From NCBI GenBank assembly GCA_036277075.1, contig DASUNQ010000213.1, forward strand, positions 1 through 33,184: DNA of 33,184 bases, in the 5' to 3' direction. Below are positions 6,997 through 13,844 of this stretch, piece after piece. How positions within the stretch are numbered: the first letter of the stretch is position 1; each line of letters begins with the position of its first letter. The notes beneath the pieces are model-generated. The model did not search any database. It worked only from the letters and a program-made list of their open reading frames with translations, and was not told the origin of the DNA. A program made the translations under genes and the position numbers. Source of the DNA: DASUNQ01 sp036277075. GTDB taxonomy: Bacteria > Acidobacteriota > Thermoanaerobaculia > Multivoradales > UBA5704.

Positions 6997-9367
6997 AGCG
7001 CGACCTCTAGGCCCGCTCAAAGTCTTGCCGTACCTCCCCAGCGCTCGCCTTGCTATCCTCGAAGGGCTCAACGGGATTGGCAAGACGCTTGCCATTCGTT
7101 TACTTCAAGTCTGTACCACGGGAGTCACCCCTTATCGACCGGAATCGCAGGCGTGGGCGAGCTTCTGTAGCGGCCTAGGCCCATTTAGCGTTACGGTCTC
7201 GGGGCTGCGGAGCAATAGCACAATCAAATGGGTTGCAGACTCTACTACCTGGTTAGGAAGGGATGATGTAAGCGAGTTGTTCGACCACATCTCAATCGAT
7301 GGCAGGAGTTCCACAATCAAAGACATCCGTCAGCTTCTGGTGGTCCACCGCCTAGCGGGCGACGAGACCCTGATCGAGACTCTAGCTCAACAAGCGGACG
7401 GCGCGGAGAGCATCGTAACCCGATGGGCAAGCTCGGTACATGTGCCTATTTCACGTTTGGAAACCTTGGCTGGCGAGGTTCTGCACACGCTGGGCGAGTG
7501 GACTGTTGAGCGTCACAGTCAGATTCTTCAAGATATGGAGGCAGCCGAGACGAGTTTTTCTCAGGCGAGTCATGCCGCTGAGATGGCGATCGATAAGGTG
7601 CGTCAACTAGGCACCGCGGTGGACTTGCTACGCCGACTGGAGCAATTCCGCCGCACCGCGCCAAATCTTCGGCAGCAGATCGAGGCGGTTGAGGTGATAA
7701 TTCGCAACCACAAAGTAGAGTTAGAAAGGCTCCAAACGCGCATCGTGGCGCTTGCCGAGGAGGCGGCGCGACGGAGACCGATACTTCTGGAACTTAGAAA
7801 CGCACAGCGAACCCTTAAGAGGAATCGCTTGTATCTTTCGAGCGCCGTCGACACGGCTAGTTCATTAGCGGCGGAACTCGAGTTGGCGCCCACACGGGAG
7901 GCTTTAGAGGCCGCCGTCTTCGCGGTGCGGCAGCAGATCGATGAGCTAACCGGGCGCCAGATCAGTATGCACGCCGCGCCGGCGATGCGAGATCTCTTGG
8001 ACGACGTGTCACGTAAGCTGCTTGACGGTGAAGGGCGTGGACTTTCAGATCAAATAGCACTGGACGACCCCGAGCTTGACCTTCAACTCACCGTATCCGA
8101 GGTTAGAGTGGGTATTGGCACCCGGCGGGTGCAACTAGAAGGTCAACCGCCTCCGCCTGAGGCTAGAGCAGTTGTCGAACAGCTCGAAGACGCTCGGTCA
8201 CGACTTGAGCGCTTGAAGGCATTCGAGGAAGGCATGGATTCAGTTGACCGATACCGGCGGTTGGTTGGCAAGAACGAGGAGCGAGTGGATCGAGCTCTGC
8301 CTGCAGCTAACCCGCAAGTATTGGCTGAACTACAGCAACTCGAAGCTCGGCGGCGTGTGATCGACAATGAGCTTCTCGAGCTTGCTACCGAGAGAGCGGT
8401 CCTGTGTCAGCAGCTCAGTATTCTGGGTGGAGAAGCACCTGACGTAATCGAATCGCGGCTGACAGCGCTCCTAAGCGATCTTGACTTGGCGCGTGACGCA
8501 CTTCCGACCGCGAGCGCTAAAGCGCAGGAAGCTGAAGGCAAAGCACGGTTAGCCCTTGGGGAGGCTCGTCAGCGCTTGGCGGCGATACGGCGTGACGTGG
8601 CGCGCGCGGAAGCCGATGTGAAGCGCACAACGCGCAGCTTAGGCGCATCTGGGGCGTTGAGATGGATCGGCAAGGCCCTTTCGTCGACCCGGCTGCCTTC
8701 CGACGGCGCACCCCTACGAGAACAGCTGGAGGTGATTGGGCACGCGCACGTGACGATCGCCGCGGTCATTGAGCGATTGGGAAAACATCGCACACAACAT
8801 GCCGCAGTCGCATCAGCATTGAGAGGCATCGCTCGGCAGCTACGCGGCCAAGACGCTGAAGCTGTCATGTACGTTGCTGAGTTGGAAAGATGGTTCGGCG
8901 ATCAGTTCAGTGAATGGTTCAATTCCGAGAGCGTCCGGAAGGAACTACTGCCCGATGCTGATGATCAGATCTCCGTCGACGTTCGTCAGATGGAGGTAAG
9001 GTGGCTCGAGAAGGGGCGTGAACGCTCTCGTCCACTCGAAGCTTTTAGCAGCGGAGAACAAGCCTTCGCTTATACACGCGCGCGCCTCGGAGTACTTGAC
9101 CAAGAGATTGCTAAGGCGCCAAACAGACTCATCGTCTTGGATGAGTTTGGCGCCTTTATCGCGCACGATCGCCTCTCTGTCCTAGTCGATTACCTTCGCA
9201 AGCGGGCGGCGGATCATCCTGAGGATCAAGTGCTCGTAATCCTTCCTCTCAGCCATGACTACGCCAGCGAGGCAGGCAGCTCAGTAGGCAAACCAAGGGA
9301 AAATCTAGAGCACCTCGCAAAGCAGATTGAAGCGCAACGGTTCGCAGTAAGAGTCCTTGCCGCATGA
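6980..9367 (+). CDS. SMC/Rad50-like ABC ATPase
   Basis: Large ATPase of 795 residues. Walker A is GLNGIGKT (29-36), the ABC signature FSSGEQ has its Ser-Ser-Gly-Glu-Gln at 690-694, Walker B is LIVLDEF with D721-E722, and a candidate H-switch is H759 in LSHDYAS. The two ATP-binding halves flank a long helical region (about 180-650) with heptad-like segments such as RNHKVELERLQTRIVALAEE and RRRVIDNELLELATERA. A central non-coiled part (about 330-410, containing LSDQIALDDPELDL) could be a hinge. No CxxC zinc hook is present, so it is not a classical Rad50. The ATG at 6980 is chosen, with GGTGAG just upstream inside the small gene. Its stop overlaps the next ATG (ATGA). Such ATPases sense or translocate on DNA in Lamassu, Wadjet and ABC-3C systems; it is the probable sensor or motor here. 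Confidence 0.9.
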   Translation: MQIQIEARPLGPLKVLPYLPSARLAILEGLNGIGKTLAIRLLQVCTTGVTPYRPESQAWASFCSGLGPFSVTVSGLRSNSTIKWVADSTTWLGRDDVSELFDHISIDGRSSTIKDIRQLLVVHRLAGDETLIETLAQQADGAESIVTRWASSVHVPISRLETLAGEVLHTLGEWTVERHSQILQDMEAAETSFSQASHAAEMAIDKVRQLGTAVDLLRRLEQFRRTAPNLRQQIEAVEVIIRNHKVELERLQTRIVALAEEAARRRPILLELRNAQRTLKRNRLYLSSAVDTASSLAAELELAPTREALEAAVFAVRQQIDELTGRQISMHAAPAMRDLLDDVSRKLLDGEGRGLSDQIALDDPELDLQLTVSEVRVGIGTRRVQLEGQPPPPEARAVVEQLEDARSRLERLKAFEEGMDSVDRYRRLVGKNEERVDRALPAANPQVLAELQQLEARRRVIDNELLELATERAVLCQQLSILGGEAPDVIESRLTALLSDLDLARDALPTASAKAQEAEGKARLALGEARQRLAAIRRDVARAEADVKRTTRSLGASGALRWIGKALSSTRLPSDGAPLREQLEVIGHAHVTIAAVIERLGKHRTQHAAVASALRGIARQLRGQDAEAVMYVAELERWFGDQFSEWFNSESVRKELLPDADDQISVDVRQMEVRWLEKGRERSRPLEAFSSGEQAFAYTRARLGVLDQEIAKAPNRLIVLDEFGAFIAHDRLSVLVDYLRKRAADHPEDQVLVILPLSHDYASEAGSSVGKPRENLEHLAKQIEAQRFAVRVLAA

Positions 9368-10347
9368 TTCCCCGCACATCCTTGCTTAGCCTGGGCGGAT
9401 ATCTCACGAGTGAGCAGATCGATGTACTCGTGCTAGGCCTTTCGGCTATTTGGCAGCAAACGATGGCGCGCGAGGTGGGTGAGCTGGAAGACGACCTTGC
9501 CTCGTGCCGACGCTGGTTCGATCCCGTTGCACAAGGACAACGTCTTCGCCGAGAGCTGGCTGCCATCCAGCCCATCAAGGGTAACCTTACGGATCCTGGC
9601 CCGCCATTCACCTTTTCTGTTGGAATAGAACGTAGCATCGTCACTCCCGAGGGCCGCTGTGTCCTCGAGTTGTTGCAAGGATTGACCCATGACCGGAAGG
9701 GTCACGTCATTAGCGATGCTCAACTGATTCCATATGATCGACTTCTGGGGCACCTGTACAGGGAGTGGTCAAGACATCGGGTTCAAGCCGTCGTCGGCCT
9801 CCTCTCCGGTGACGAGAAGCCCCTACAAATCGCCGCCGCAGGAGTCGTTATCGCCCTCCTTGTTAACCGATCCACTAGTCCGAGTCGTGCTTTGAGGCGA
9901 TTTCCGGTAGGCGCAGCGCGGGATGTCGTAGACCAGGCATTCTTCGAAGCGGTAAGAGCGTTTGTCCGGACCCTCTCTCCGAAGCAGCGACCGACCCGTG
10001 ACCCGCGGCTCATTAGCGGATGGATGCTTTACGAGGCTCGGAGACGGCTCGGTGGCGATGTGCTCATTGTAGAAGGAGCTCACCCCAATTCAGACGGGAG
10101 TATATGGATCGAGGAAGACAAACAAGATAAAGCTATTGAGGTCGTAGCGCGCGACTTGGGCCGGGGACACCGTGCACGTGTCACAGCCGAGTTGCTGTCG
10201 AGGGCTTTGGACGATCTAATCGTAGCGTTTCGCGAACAAACGCCGCGCTTAGCGGGTTTTGGCTTAGCTCACGAGCGACCAACGAACACGGAAAAGATTC
10301 GTGATGCAATGATGAGGCAGTTCAGGCAGTATACCGTGAGTTCGTAA
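9364..10347 (+). CDS. Unknown 327-residue protein coupled to the ATPase
   Basis: Starts by ATGA overlap with the ATPase gene and ends 5 bases before the SIR2 gene, so it lies between sensor and presumed effector. No family is recognised. The sequence looks soluble and mainly helical: IDVLVLGLSAIWQQTMAREV, YDRLLGHLYREWSRHRVQAV, then one hydrophobic stretch (IAAAGVVIALLVNRS) too short to call a membrane helix. A mixed region follows (GGDVLIVEGAHPNSDGSIWI and EEDKQDKAIEVV) and a basic C terminus (EKIRDAMMRQFRQY). The LIVEGAH/IWIEEDKQDKAIEVV part might hide a nuclease-like or beta core, but no catalytic set can be defended. Position suggests an adaptor between the ATPase and the SIR2 protein. Confidence 0.85.
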   Translation: MIPRTSLLSLGGYLTSEQIDVLVLGLSAIWQQTMAREVGELEDDLASCRRWFDPVAQGQRLRRELAAIQPIKGNLTDPGPPFTFSVGIERSIVTPEGRCVLELLQGLTHDRKGHVISDAQLIPYDRLLGHLYREWSRHRVQAVVGLLSGDEKPLQIAAAGVVIALLVNRSTSPSRALRRFPVGAARDVVDQAFFEAVRAFVRTLSPKQRPTRDPRLISGWMLYEARRRLGGDVLIVEGAHPNSDGSIWIEEDKQDKAIEVVARDLGRGHRARVTAELLSRALDDLIVAFREQTPRLAGFGLAHERPTNTEKIRDAMMRQFRQYTVSS

Positions 10348-10352
10348 AGTCA

Positions 10353-11903
10353 GTGCGATCTATCTTCGAGCTGGGCGAAAGACTGGCGCTCGCACATGAG
10401 CAGTCGGCCCCAGGAGCTGTGACTGTAATACCGGTTATTGTAGATGATCTGGTTCGGACGCTGCCTGTCCTTCGGGCGCTTTGCGAGGTCGCCGAGGGAC
10501 GCATGTTCGAGGCAGCTGATCCGGCTCTACAGACATCGGTACCAGCAACGGCGGATGTCGTGCGGCGAACCGCGATTGAGGCTGCTCTTACGCCTGCAGA
10601 CCCTGCGGTGGGCCGTCGCGTCCTCCTATACACACCAGGTCCAGATAGAATCGACGCGAGATACCATCCTGCCACCGGTGCTGATCCAAGCGCTGGAGAG
10701 CGAGTAGTCCTCGCAGTGGCGCGTGCTGTTGCTCACCGCGAACTGGATGATCGGGAGTTAGCCATCATAGCCTATAGCGAGAGTAGCATTGATTATCCCT
10801 TTCGGCTGTGCCTTTGGAGTCTAGCTGTCGATCACTTGACCAATCTACCGCACGGGACACTACGAACCTTGATCTTCGTCGCTGAGGCGGAGATAGATAT
10901 TGACTTGCATTGTCAGGTAGGCCGTGGCTTTAGGTTTGCGTTGAGCAGCACCAGACTCTTACGGCGTAATCACAGGCAAGACTTGAGGGTTGCTGCTCGC
11001 CGAGTGGCCAATTCCACGCGACCGGTGGTGTTTTTTTTGGGAGCTGGTTTTGGCGCCTCTTCGCGACTCCCCCTTGGGAACGTACTGCGAGACACTGCCA
11101 TTCGCCGCCTACTTGCCCCAGTGGACGAGTTCACGCCGTCCCATGAACTCGGGCTTCAGTTTCACGAGTGGGTTGCCTCGCATGAGGGCTGGTTGACTGA
11201 GAGCGAGACGGCAATGCGAGCAGACGAGTTCGCGCGTCAGCTAACTCTTGAGCAGGTGATTCGGATTGAGAAGCGAGTTGGCGATGGACTACGTACTCTT
11301 CAGGAGTTCCGCGTGCACCACGACGACGTGATAAGGAGTCCTGGAGGTGCAGCACGCAACTTGGCTCATGTACTAGCGCGAATGGCCGGGCGTGTGATTG
11401 TTATCGAAGTGAACTTCGATCGACTGGTTGAGCAGCTCTGCCGAGTACCAACGCGAGTGTTTTTTTCTGATGCCCATTTCGAGACTGCGGCAGAATATGT
11501 ACGACAGTATGGTGCGGGCACCGAGACGGCGATCCCGGTTCTGAAATTGCATGGGTCGATTGAGGAGCCAGATACCTGCGTAGTTAGTGACGAACAGATG
11601 CAGCAGGGAGTGGGGCAAGGCAAACTGAACAGTTTGCGAGCTGTGTTGCAGGAACCTCCGTTGTGGATCTACGTCGGAGCCAGCATGCGAGATCGTGACC
11701 TGCGGTATTTCTATCGCTCCGAAGAGTTCGCAAAGGGGGTCGAGGAGCTGTGGGTCAGCCCCTACCTGGATGTGTCAGTCGCAGACGTCGCGCGAGATCG
11801 TGCTGCCTTGTGGGAGAAGCCTGAACGAGCCTGGATTAGTGACCACCTTGTCACAGAAACCGCTGATGCCTTCTTTCAGGACCTGAGAGACGAGTTACCA
11901 TAG
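10353..11903 (+). CDS. SIR2-domain protein with novel N-terminal half (candidate NAD-degrading effector)
   Basis: Protein of 516 residues. The C-terminal half is SIR2-like: nucleotide-binding loop VVFFLGAGFGASSRLPLG (G230-A-G), VIVIEVNFDRLVEQ with N354 and D356 in the place of the family T-N-Y/F-D motif, VLKLHGSIEEPD with H400, and LWIYVGASMRDRDLRYFY. The Asn and His needed for NAD hydrolysis in defence SIR2 proteins are thus kept. The first about 215 residues (VTVIPVIVDDLVRTLPVL, RRVLLYTPGPDRIDARYH, DYPFRLCLWSLAVDHL) are not recognised and may be a sensing or partner-binding domain. The GTG start follows an upstream stop closely, so no longer version exists. Last gene of the operon, before a strong terminator. 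NAD depletion causing abortive infection is the expected output, by analogy with Thoeris, DSR and Lamassu-Sir2. Confidence 0.9.
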   Translation: MRSIFELGERLALAHEQSAPGAVTVIPVIVDDLVRTLPVLRALCEVAEGRMFEAADPALQTSVPATADVVRRTAIEAALTPADPAVGRRVLLYTPGPDRIDARYHPATGADPSAGERVVLAVARAVAHRELDDRELAIIAYSESSIDYPFRLCLWSLAVDHLTNLPHGTLRTLIFVAEAEIDIDLHCQVGRGFRFALSSTRLLRRNHRQDLRVAARRVANSTRPVVFFLGAGFGASSRLPLGNVLRDTAIRRLLAPVDEFTPSHELGLQFHEWVASHEGWLTESETAMRADEFARQLTLEQVIRIEKRVGDGLRTLQEFRVHHDDVIRSPGGAARNLAHVLARMAGRVIVIEVNFDRLVEQLCRVPTRVFFSDAHFETAAEYVRQYGAGTETAIPVLKLHGSIEEPDTCVVSDEQMQQGVGQGKLNSLRAVLQEPPLWIYVGASMRDRDLRYFYRSEEFAKGVEELWVSPYLDVSVADVARDRAALWEKPERAWISDHLVTETADAFFQDLRDELP

Positions 11904-11977
11904 CTAGCTAACCCATGCTCCTGGTCGAGGTGGTGAGGAGAGGAAGGATTTGCGCCGCGTTGCGATGAGGGCGGTGT

Positions 11978-12010
11978 GCCGCCGGCGGAGGTCAGATCTC
12001 CGCCGGCGGC
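11978..12010 (+). terminator. Rho-independent terminator of the defence-like operon
   Basis: A perfect 13-bp stem, GCCGCCGGCGGAG at 11978-11990 with its reverse complement at 11998-12010, encloses the 7-base loop GTCAGAT and is followed by CGTTGTTTT. It lies 75 bases after the SIR2 stop and just beyond the stop of the convergent coiled-coil gene. The T-rich side faces the plus-strand operon. It marks the right end of the low-GC block. Confidence 0.75.
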
Positions 12011-12022
12011 CGTTGTTTTGGG

Positions 12023-12424
12023 TCAGGTGGTGGGTGCCGGAGTGGTTGCCGGCGGCGGTGTGGTGGGCGCCGGCGGCGTGCCCGGCTCCTCCTTCCTCGG
12101 CGTGCGGCGGCCGCCGCGGGGCTTGACCAGGAACTCGCGGAGGGTCTGGCTCTTGCCGCCGAACCAGCCCCTCAGGGCGTCGCGGATCTGGCCGCGCAGC
12201 TCGATGGCGCGGGCCTCCTGCCGGCGCCGCGCTTCGTTGGTCTCCCGCAGGCGGGCGTTGTAGACCTCCTGCTGGGCCTCCAGTGAGCGGACGGCGAGGA
12301 GCCAGGTTTCGAGGTCGGCCTGCAGGGGTTGGATGTGCGGGGGCAGGTCGGCGAGCTTCGCCTTGAGGTTGGCGTTGATGGTGTCCATCTCGGCGAGCAG
12401 CTCGAGGAACGTCTCTCTGGGCAT
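12023..12424 (-). CDS. Small coiled-coil protein with Pro/Thr-rich tail
   Basis: Hypothetical protein of 133 residues. The ATG at 12424 is chosen because GAAGGAGAA lies a few bases upstream; an open frame continues upstream in register through the 21-bp repeat array to 12805 but that part is low-complexity. The body is a charged helix (FLELLAEMDTINANLKAKL, VRSLEAQQEVYNARLRETNE, ARRRQEARAIELRGQI), then DALRGWFGGKSQTLREFLVK, a basic stretch and a tail of PAPTT repeats. No catalytic motif is seen. It is the last gene of the minus-strand group headed by the XRE regulator. Confidence 0.75.
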   Translation of the reverse strand: MPRETFLELLAEMDTINANLKAKLADLPPHIQPLQADLETWLLAVRSLEAQQEVYNARLRETNEARRRQEARAIELRGQIRDALRGWFGGKSQTLREFLVKPRGGRRTPRKEEPGTPPAPTTPPPATTPAPTT

Positions 12425-12460
12425 GGTGCGTTCTCCTTCGGTTTGGGCGTGAGGGAAAGC

Positions 12461-12482
12461 CCGGGGAGCAAACGCTCCCCGG
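12461..12482 (-). terminator. Hairpin upstream of the coiled-coil gene, possible attenuator
   Basis: CCGGGGAGC at 12461-12469 pairs perfectly with 12474-12482 around an AAAC loop. On the minus strand the 9-bp stem is followed by GCTTTCCC and sits 37 bases before the ATG of the coiled-coil gene. It is in phase with the 21-bp array and may be its outermost, diverged unit. It could terminate or attenuate transcription arriving from the upstream genes. Confidence 0.45.
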
Positions 12483-12790
12483 TGTTGGGTGATGGTGCGC
12501 AGCGTCGGAGCAAGCGGACGAGCGCTGCGGGCAAACGTCCGCACGGCTCCGTCAAACGGGAAGAGGCTCCGGGCAAACGGACGCGGGCTCCGGGCAAACG
12601 GGAATGTGTCCGGGGCAAGCGTCCGCACGGGCGGGGCAAACGAACAGTTAAAGAGGGAGCTTGCCCCGACCCTCTTCCCGCTTGCCCCGGGGTGCTTCCC
12701 ACTTGGACCGAGCGTGTTCCCGTTTGTACCGGGACTTCTCCCGCTTGCACGGAGCATGTTCCCGTCTGCCCGGGCGTGCCGGACGCTTGC
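12468..12790. repeat. Array of about 16 units of 21 bp, orientation inverted at the centre
   Basis: On the plus strand a GCAARCG core recurs with exact 21-base spacing, at 12468, (12489, decayed), 12510, 12531, 12552, 12573, 12594, 12615 and 12636. From about 12644 the same unit appears as its reverse complement (YGCTTGC-like core) ending at 12664, 12685, 12706, 12727, 12748, 12769 and 12790, again every 21 bases. The unit consensus is GCAARCGGGA, then 4-5 variable bases, then GCTCCGG. The two half-arrays face each other around an AT-richer centre (ACAGTTAAAGAGG). The array fills most of the 435-bp gap between the coiled-coil and pterin-dehydratase-like genes. Confidence 0.85.
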
Positions 12791-12801
12791 GCCGAGGCTT
12801 T

Positions 12802-12843
12802 TCACAGCCGGATCTGCGGGCGGGGGGCTTGGTTCGTGGGCAT
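12802..12843 (-). CDS. Possible 13-codon leader peptide
   Basis: An ATG at 12843 preceded by AGAAAGGAGG, the strongest ribosome-binding site nearby, opens the short frame MPTNQAPRPQIRL and stops at a TGA (12802-12804). This TGA overlaps a GTG that begins the open frame running through the repeat array. It follows the stop of the pterin-dehydratase-like gene by 17 bases. It may be a leader peptide controlling the coiled-coil gene, or the truncated start of a lost gene. Confidence 0.4.
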   Translation of the reverse strand: MPTNQAPRPQIRL

Positions 12844-12859
12844 GGGACTGCCTCCTTTC

Positions 12860-13267
12860 TCAGGTTCGGTCGTTCCAGATGCCGGTCGCCGCCAGGACGG
12901 CGGCGAGCAGGGCGTCGAGATCGGCGAGCGGCATGCGGCCGCGGGCGAGGAGCTCGGCGAGCTCGACGTCGGCGTGGGTGACGGCGCCCACCGCCGGCGT
13001 CGAGAGCCGCAGGGTGAGCCGCAGGCCGGAGAGCTCGACGCGCAGCTCGCGGCGGTGAGACTCCGCCGTGAAGACGGCGAGCATCGCGGCGAGGACGGCG
13101 GAGGGGGTGGTGCCGAGCGTGTAGCGGCCGACGAGCTCGCGATTGCCGCCTTCGGCCTCCCAGCCCGGAAGCGCGCGCAGACGCCGCGCGAGCTGCCGCG
13201 GGCTGAGCGGCTCGGCCTCCCGCTCGGGCGACCGCGCGGTCCTTCTCCGCTGGCTGGTCTTCGTCAT
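12860..13267 (-). CDS. Pterin-4a-carbinolamine dehydratase-like (DCoH fold) protein
   Basis: Protein of 135 residues. After a basic N-terminal tail, LARRLRALPGWEAEGGNREL, a strand/helix stretch (SAVLAAMLAVFTAESHRREL), then LRLTLRLSTPAVGAVTHADVEL match the DCoH layout: L..L.GW, a helix ending AE..H, and T..GGVT.AD..LA. The classic catalytic block (H-H/N-P) is changed: only one His remains, in ESHRRE, so enzyme activity is doubtful and a structural or regulatory role is possible. The start codon lies one base after the stop of the upstream gene. The pairing with an XRE regulator suggests a non-metabolic role. Confidence 0.55.
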   Translation of the reverse strand: MTKTSQRRRTARSPEREAEPLSPRQLARRLRALPGWEAEGGNRELVGRYTLGTTPSAVLAAMLAVFTAESHRRELRVELSGLRLTLRLSTPAVGAVTHADVELAELLARGRMPLADLDALLAAVLAATGIWNDRT

Positions 13268-13268
13268 C

Positions 13269-13844
13269 TCACTCCTCCGTTGGGTCGGGATCGGCTTCGA
13301 GGGTGCGCACGAGGGCGAGGACGGCCTGGGTGAGGCGGCCCAGGCGCGTCGCCTCTTCGCGCGCGCTCTCCCGGGAAGGCCGCGGCGGGCGCCGGAGGTC
13401 GAGGGCCGGAGTGTCGTGGCCGGCGCCGGCGAGCCGCGTTTCGGCGTGCTGCAGCGCATCGAACGCCGCGTTCCACCGCGGCGCCGCCCAGCAGGCGTAG
13501 GCGGCGAGCCCCCAGGCCCAGGCCTCGAGCTCGTCGACGAGCCGCGGCCGCTCGCGCTCGCGATCGACCTGGCCGAGGACCTCGACGGCGAGGAAGGCCA
13601 GCTCGCCGCCGAGATCGGGATCTTCGGCCGCTGTCGCGAAGCTCCCCTCGAGGAGGAGGGCGGCGACAGCGACCGTCCGGAACCGCTGCTCGTCCCGGAT
13701 GCGCCGCCGGCGCTCTTCTGGAGGGAGCGCCAGGAGCTCGGCGACGGCGGCGATGGCGGCTTGGCGCTCCGCCGCGAGCCGCGCGGCGGCCTCGGCGCGC
13801 GCCGCGGCGAGAGGCGTCCACATCTCGGAGATCTCGCGGCTCAT
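13269..13844 (-). CDS. Hypothetical helical protein in the XRE operon
   Basis: Protein of 191 residues, Ala/Arg/Glu-rich and predicted helical (AAARAEAAARLAAERQAAI, PPEERRRRIRDEQRFRTVAV, LVDELEAWAWGLAAYACWA, RWNAAFDALQHAETRL). Its ATG overlaps the stop of the XRE gene by ATGA. The ERRRRIRDEQRFRT stretch and helix pairs are reminiscent of proteins paired with XRE regulators, but I recognise no domain. No signal peptide or membrane segment is seen. Confidence 0.75.
   Translation of the reverse strand: MSREISEMWTPLAAARAEAAARLAAERQAAIAAVAELLALPPEERRRRIRDEQRFRTVAVAALLLEGSFATAAEDPDLGGELAFLAVEVLGQVDRERERPRLVDELEAWAWGLAAYACWAAPRWNAAFDALQHAETRLAGAGHDTPALDLRRPPRPSRESAREEATRLGRLTQAVLALVRTLEADPDPTEE

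Noticed and set aside
5819..11903. Naming the operon as Lamassu, Wadjet or a classical restriction-modification system
   Set aside because: No restriction nuclease, no Wadjet JetA/B/D-like set, and the SIR2 protein and middle proteins do not match Lamassu components as I know them. Only general resemblance can be claimed.
5047..11914. GCTAACTAACCC at 5047-5058 and GCTAGCTAACCC at 11903-11914 as attachment-site direct repeats
   Set aside because: Eleven of twelve bases match, but the left copy lies about 650 bases outside the composition border and no integrase or tRNA is near. Chance is likely.
12468..12790. CRISPR array
   Set aside because: Units are 21 bp tandem repeats without constant-length unique spacers, orientation flips, and no cas gene is in the window.
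12425..12805. In-frame N-terminal extension of the coiled-coil protein through the repeat array
   Set aside because: Low-complexity seven-residue repeats that reflect the 21-bp DNA period; the internal ATG at 12424 has a good ribosome-binding site. Kept only as an alternative.
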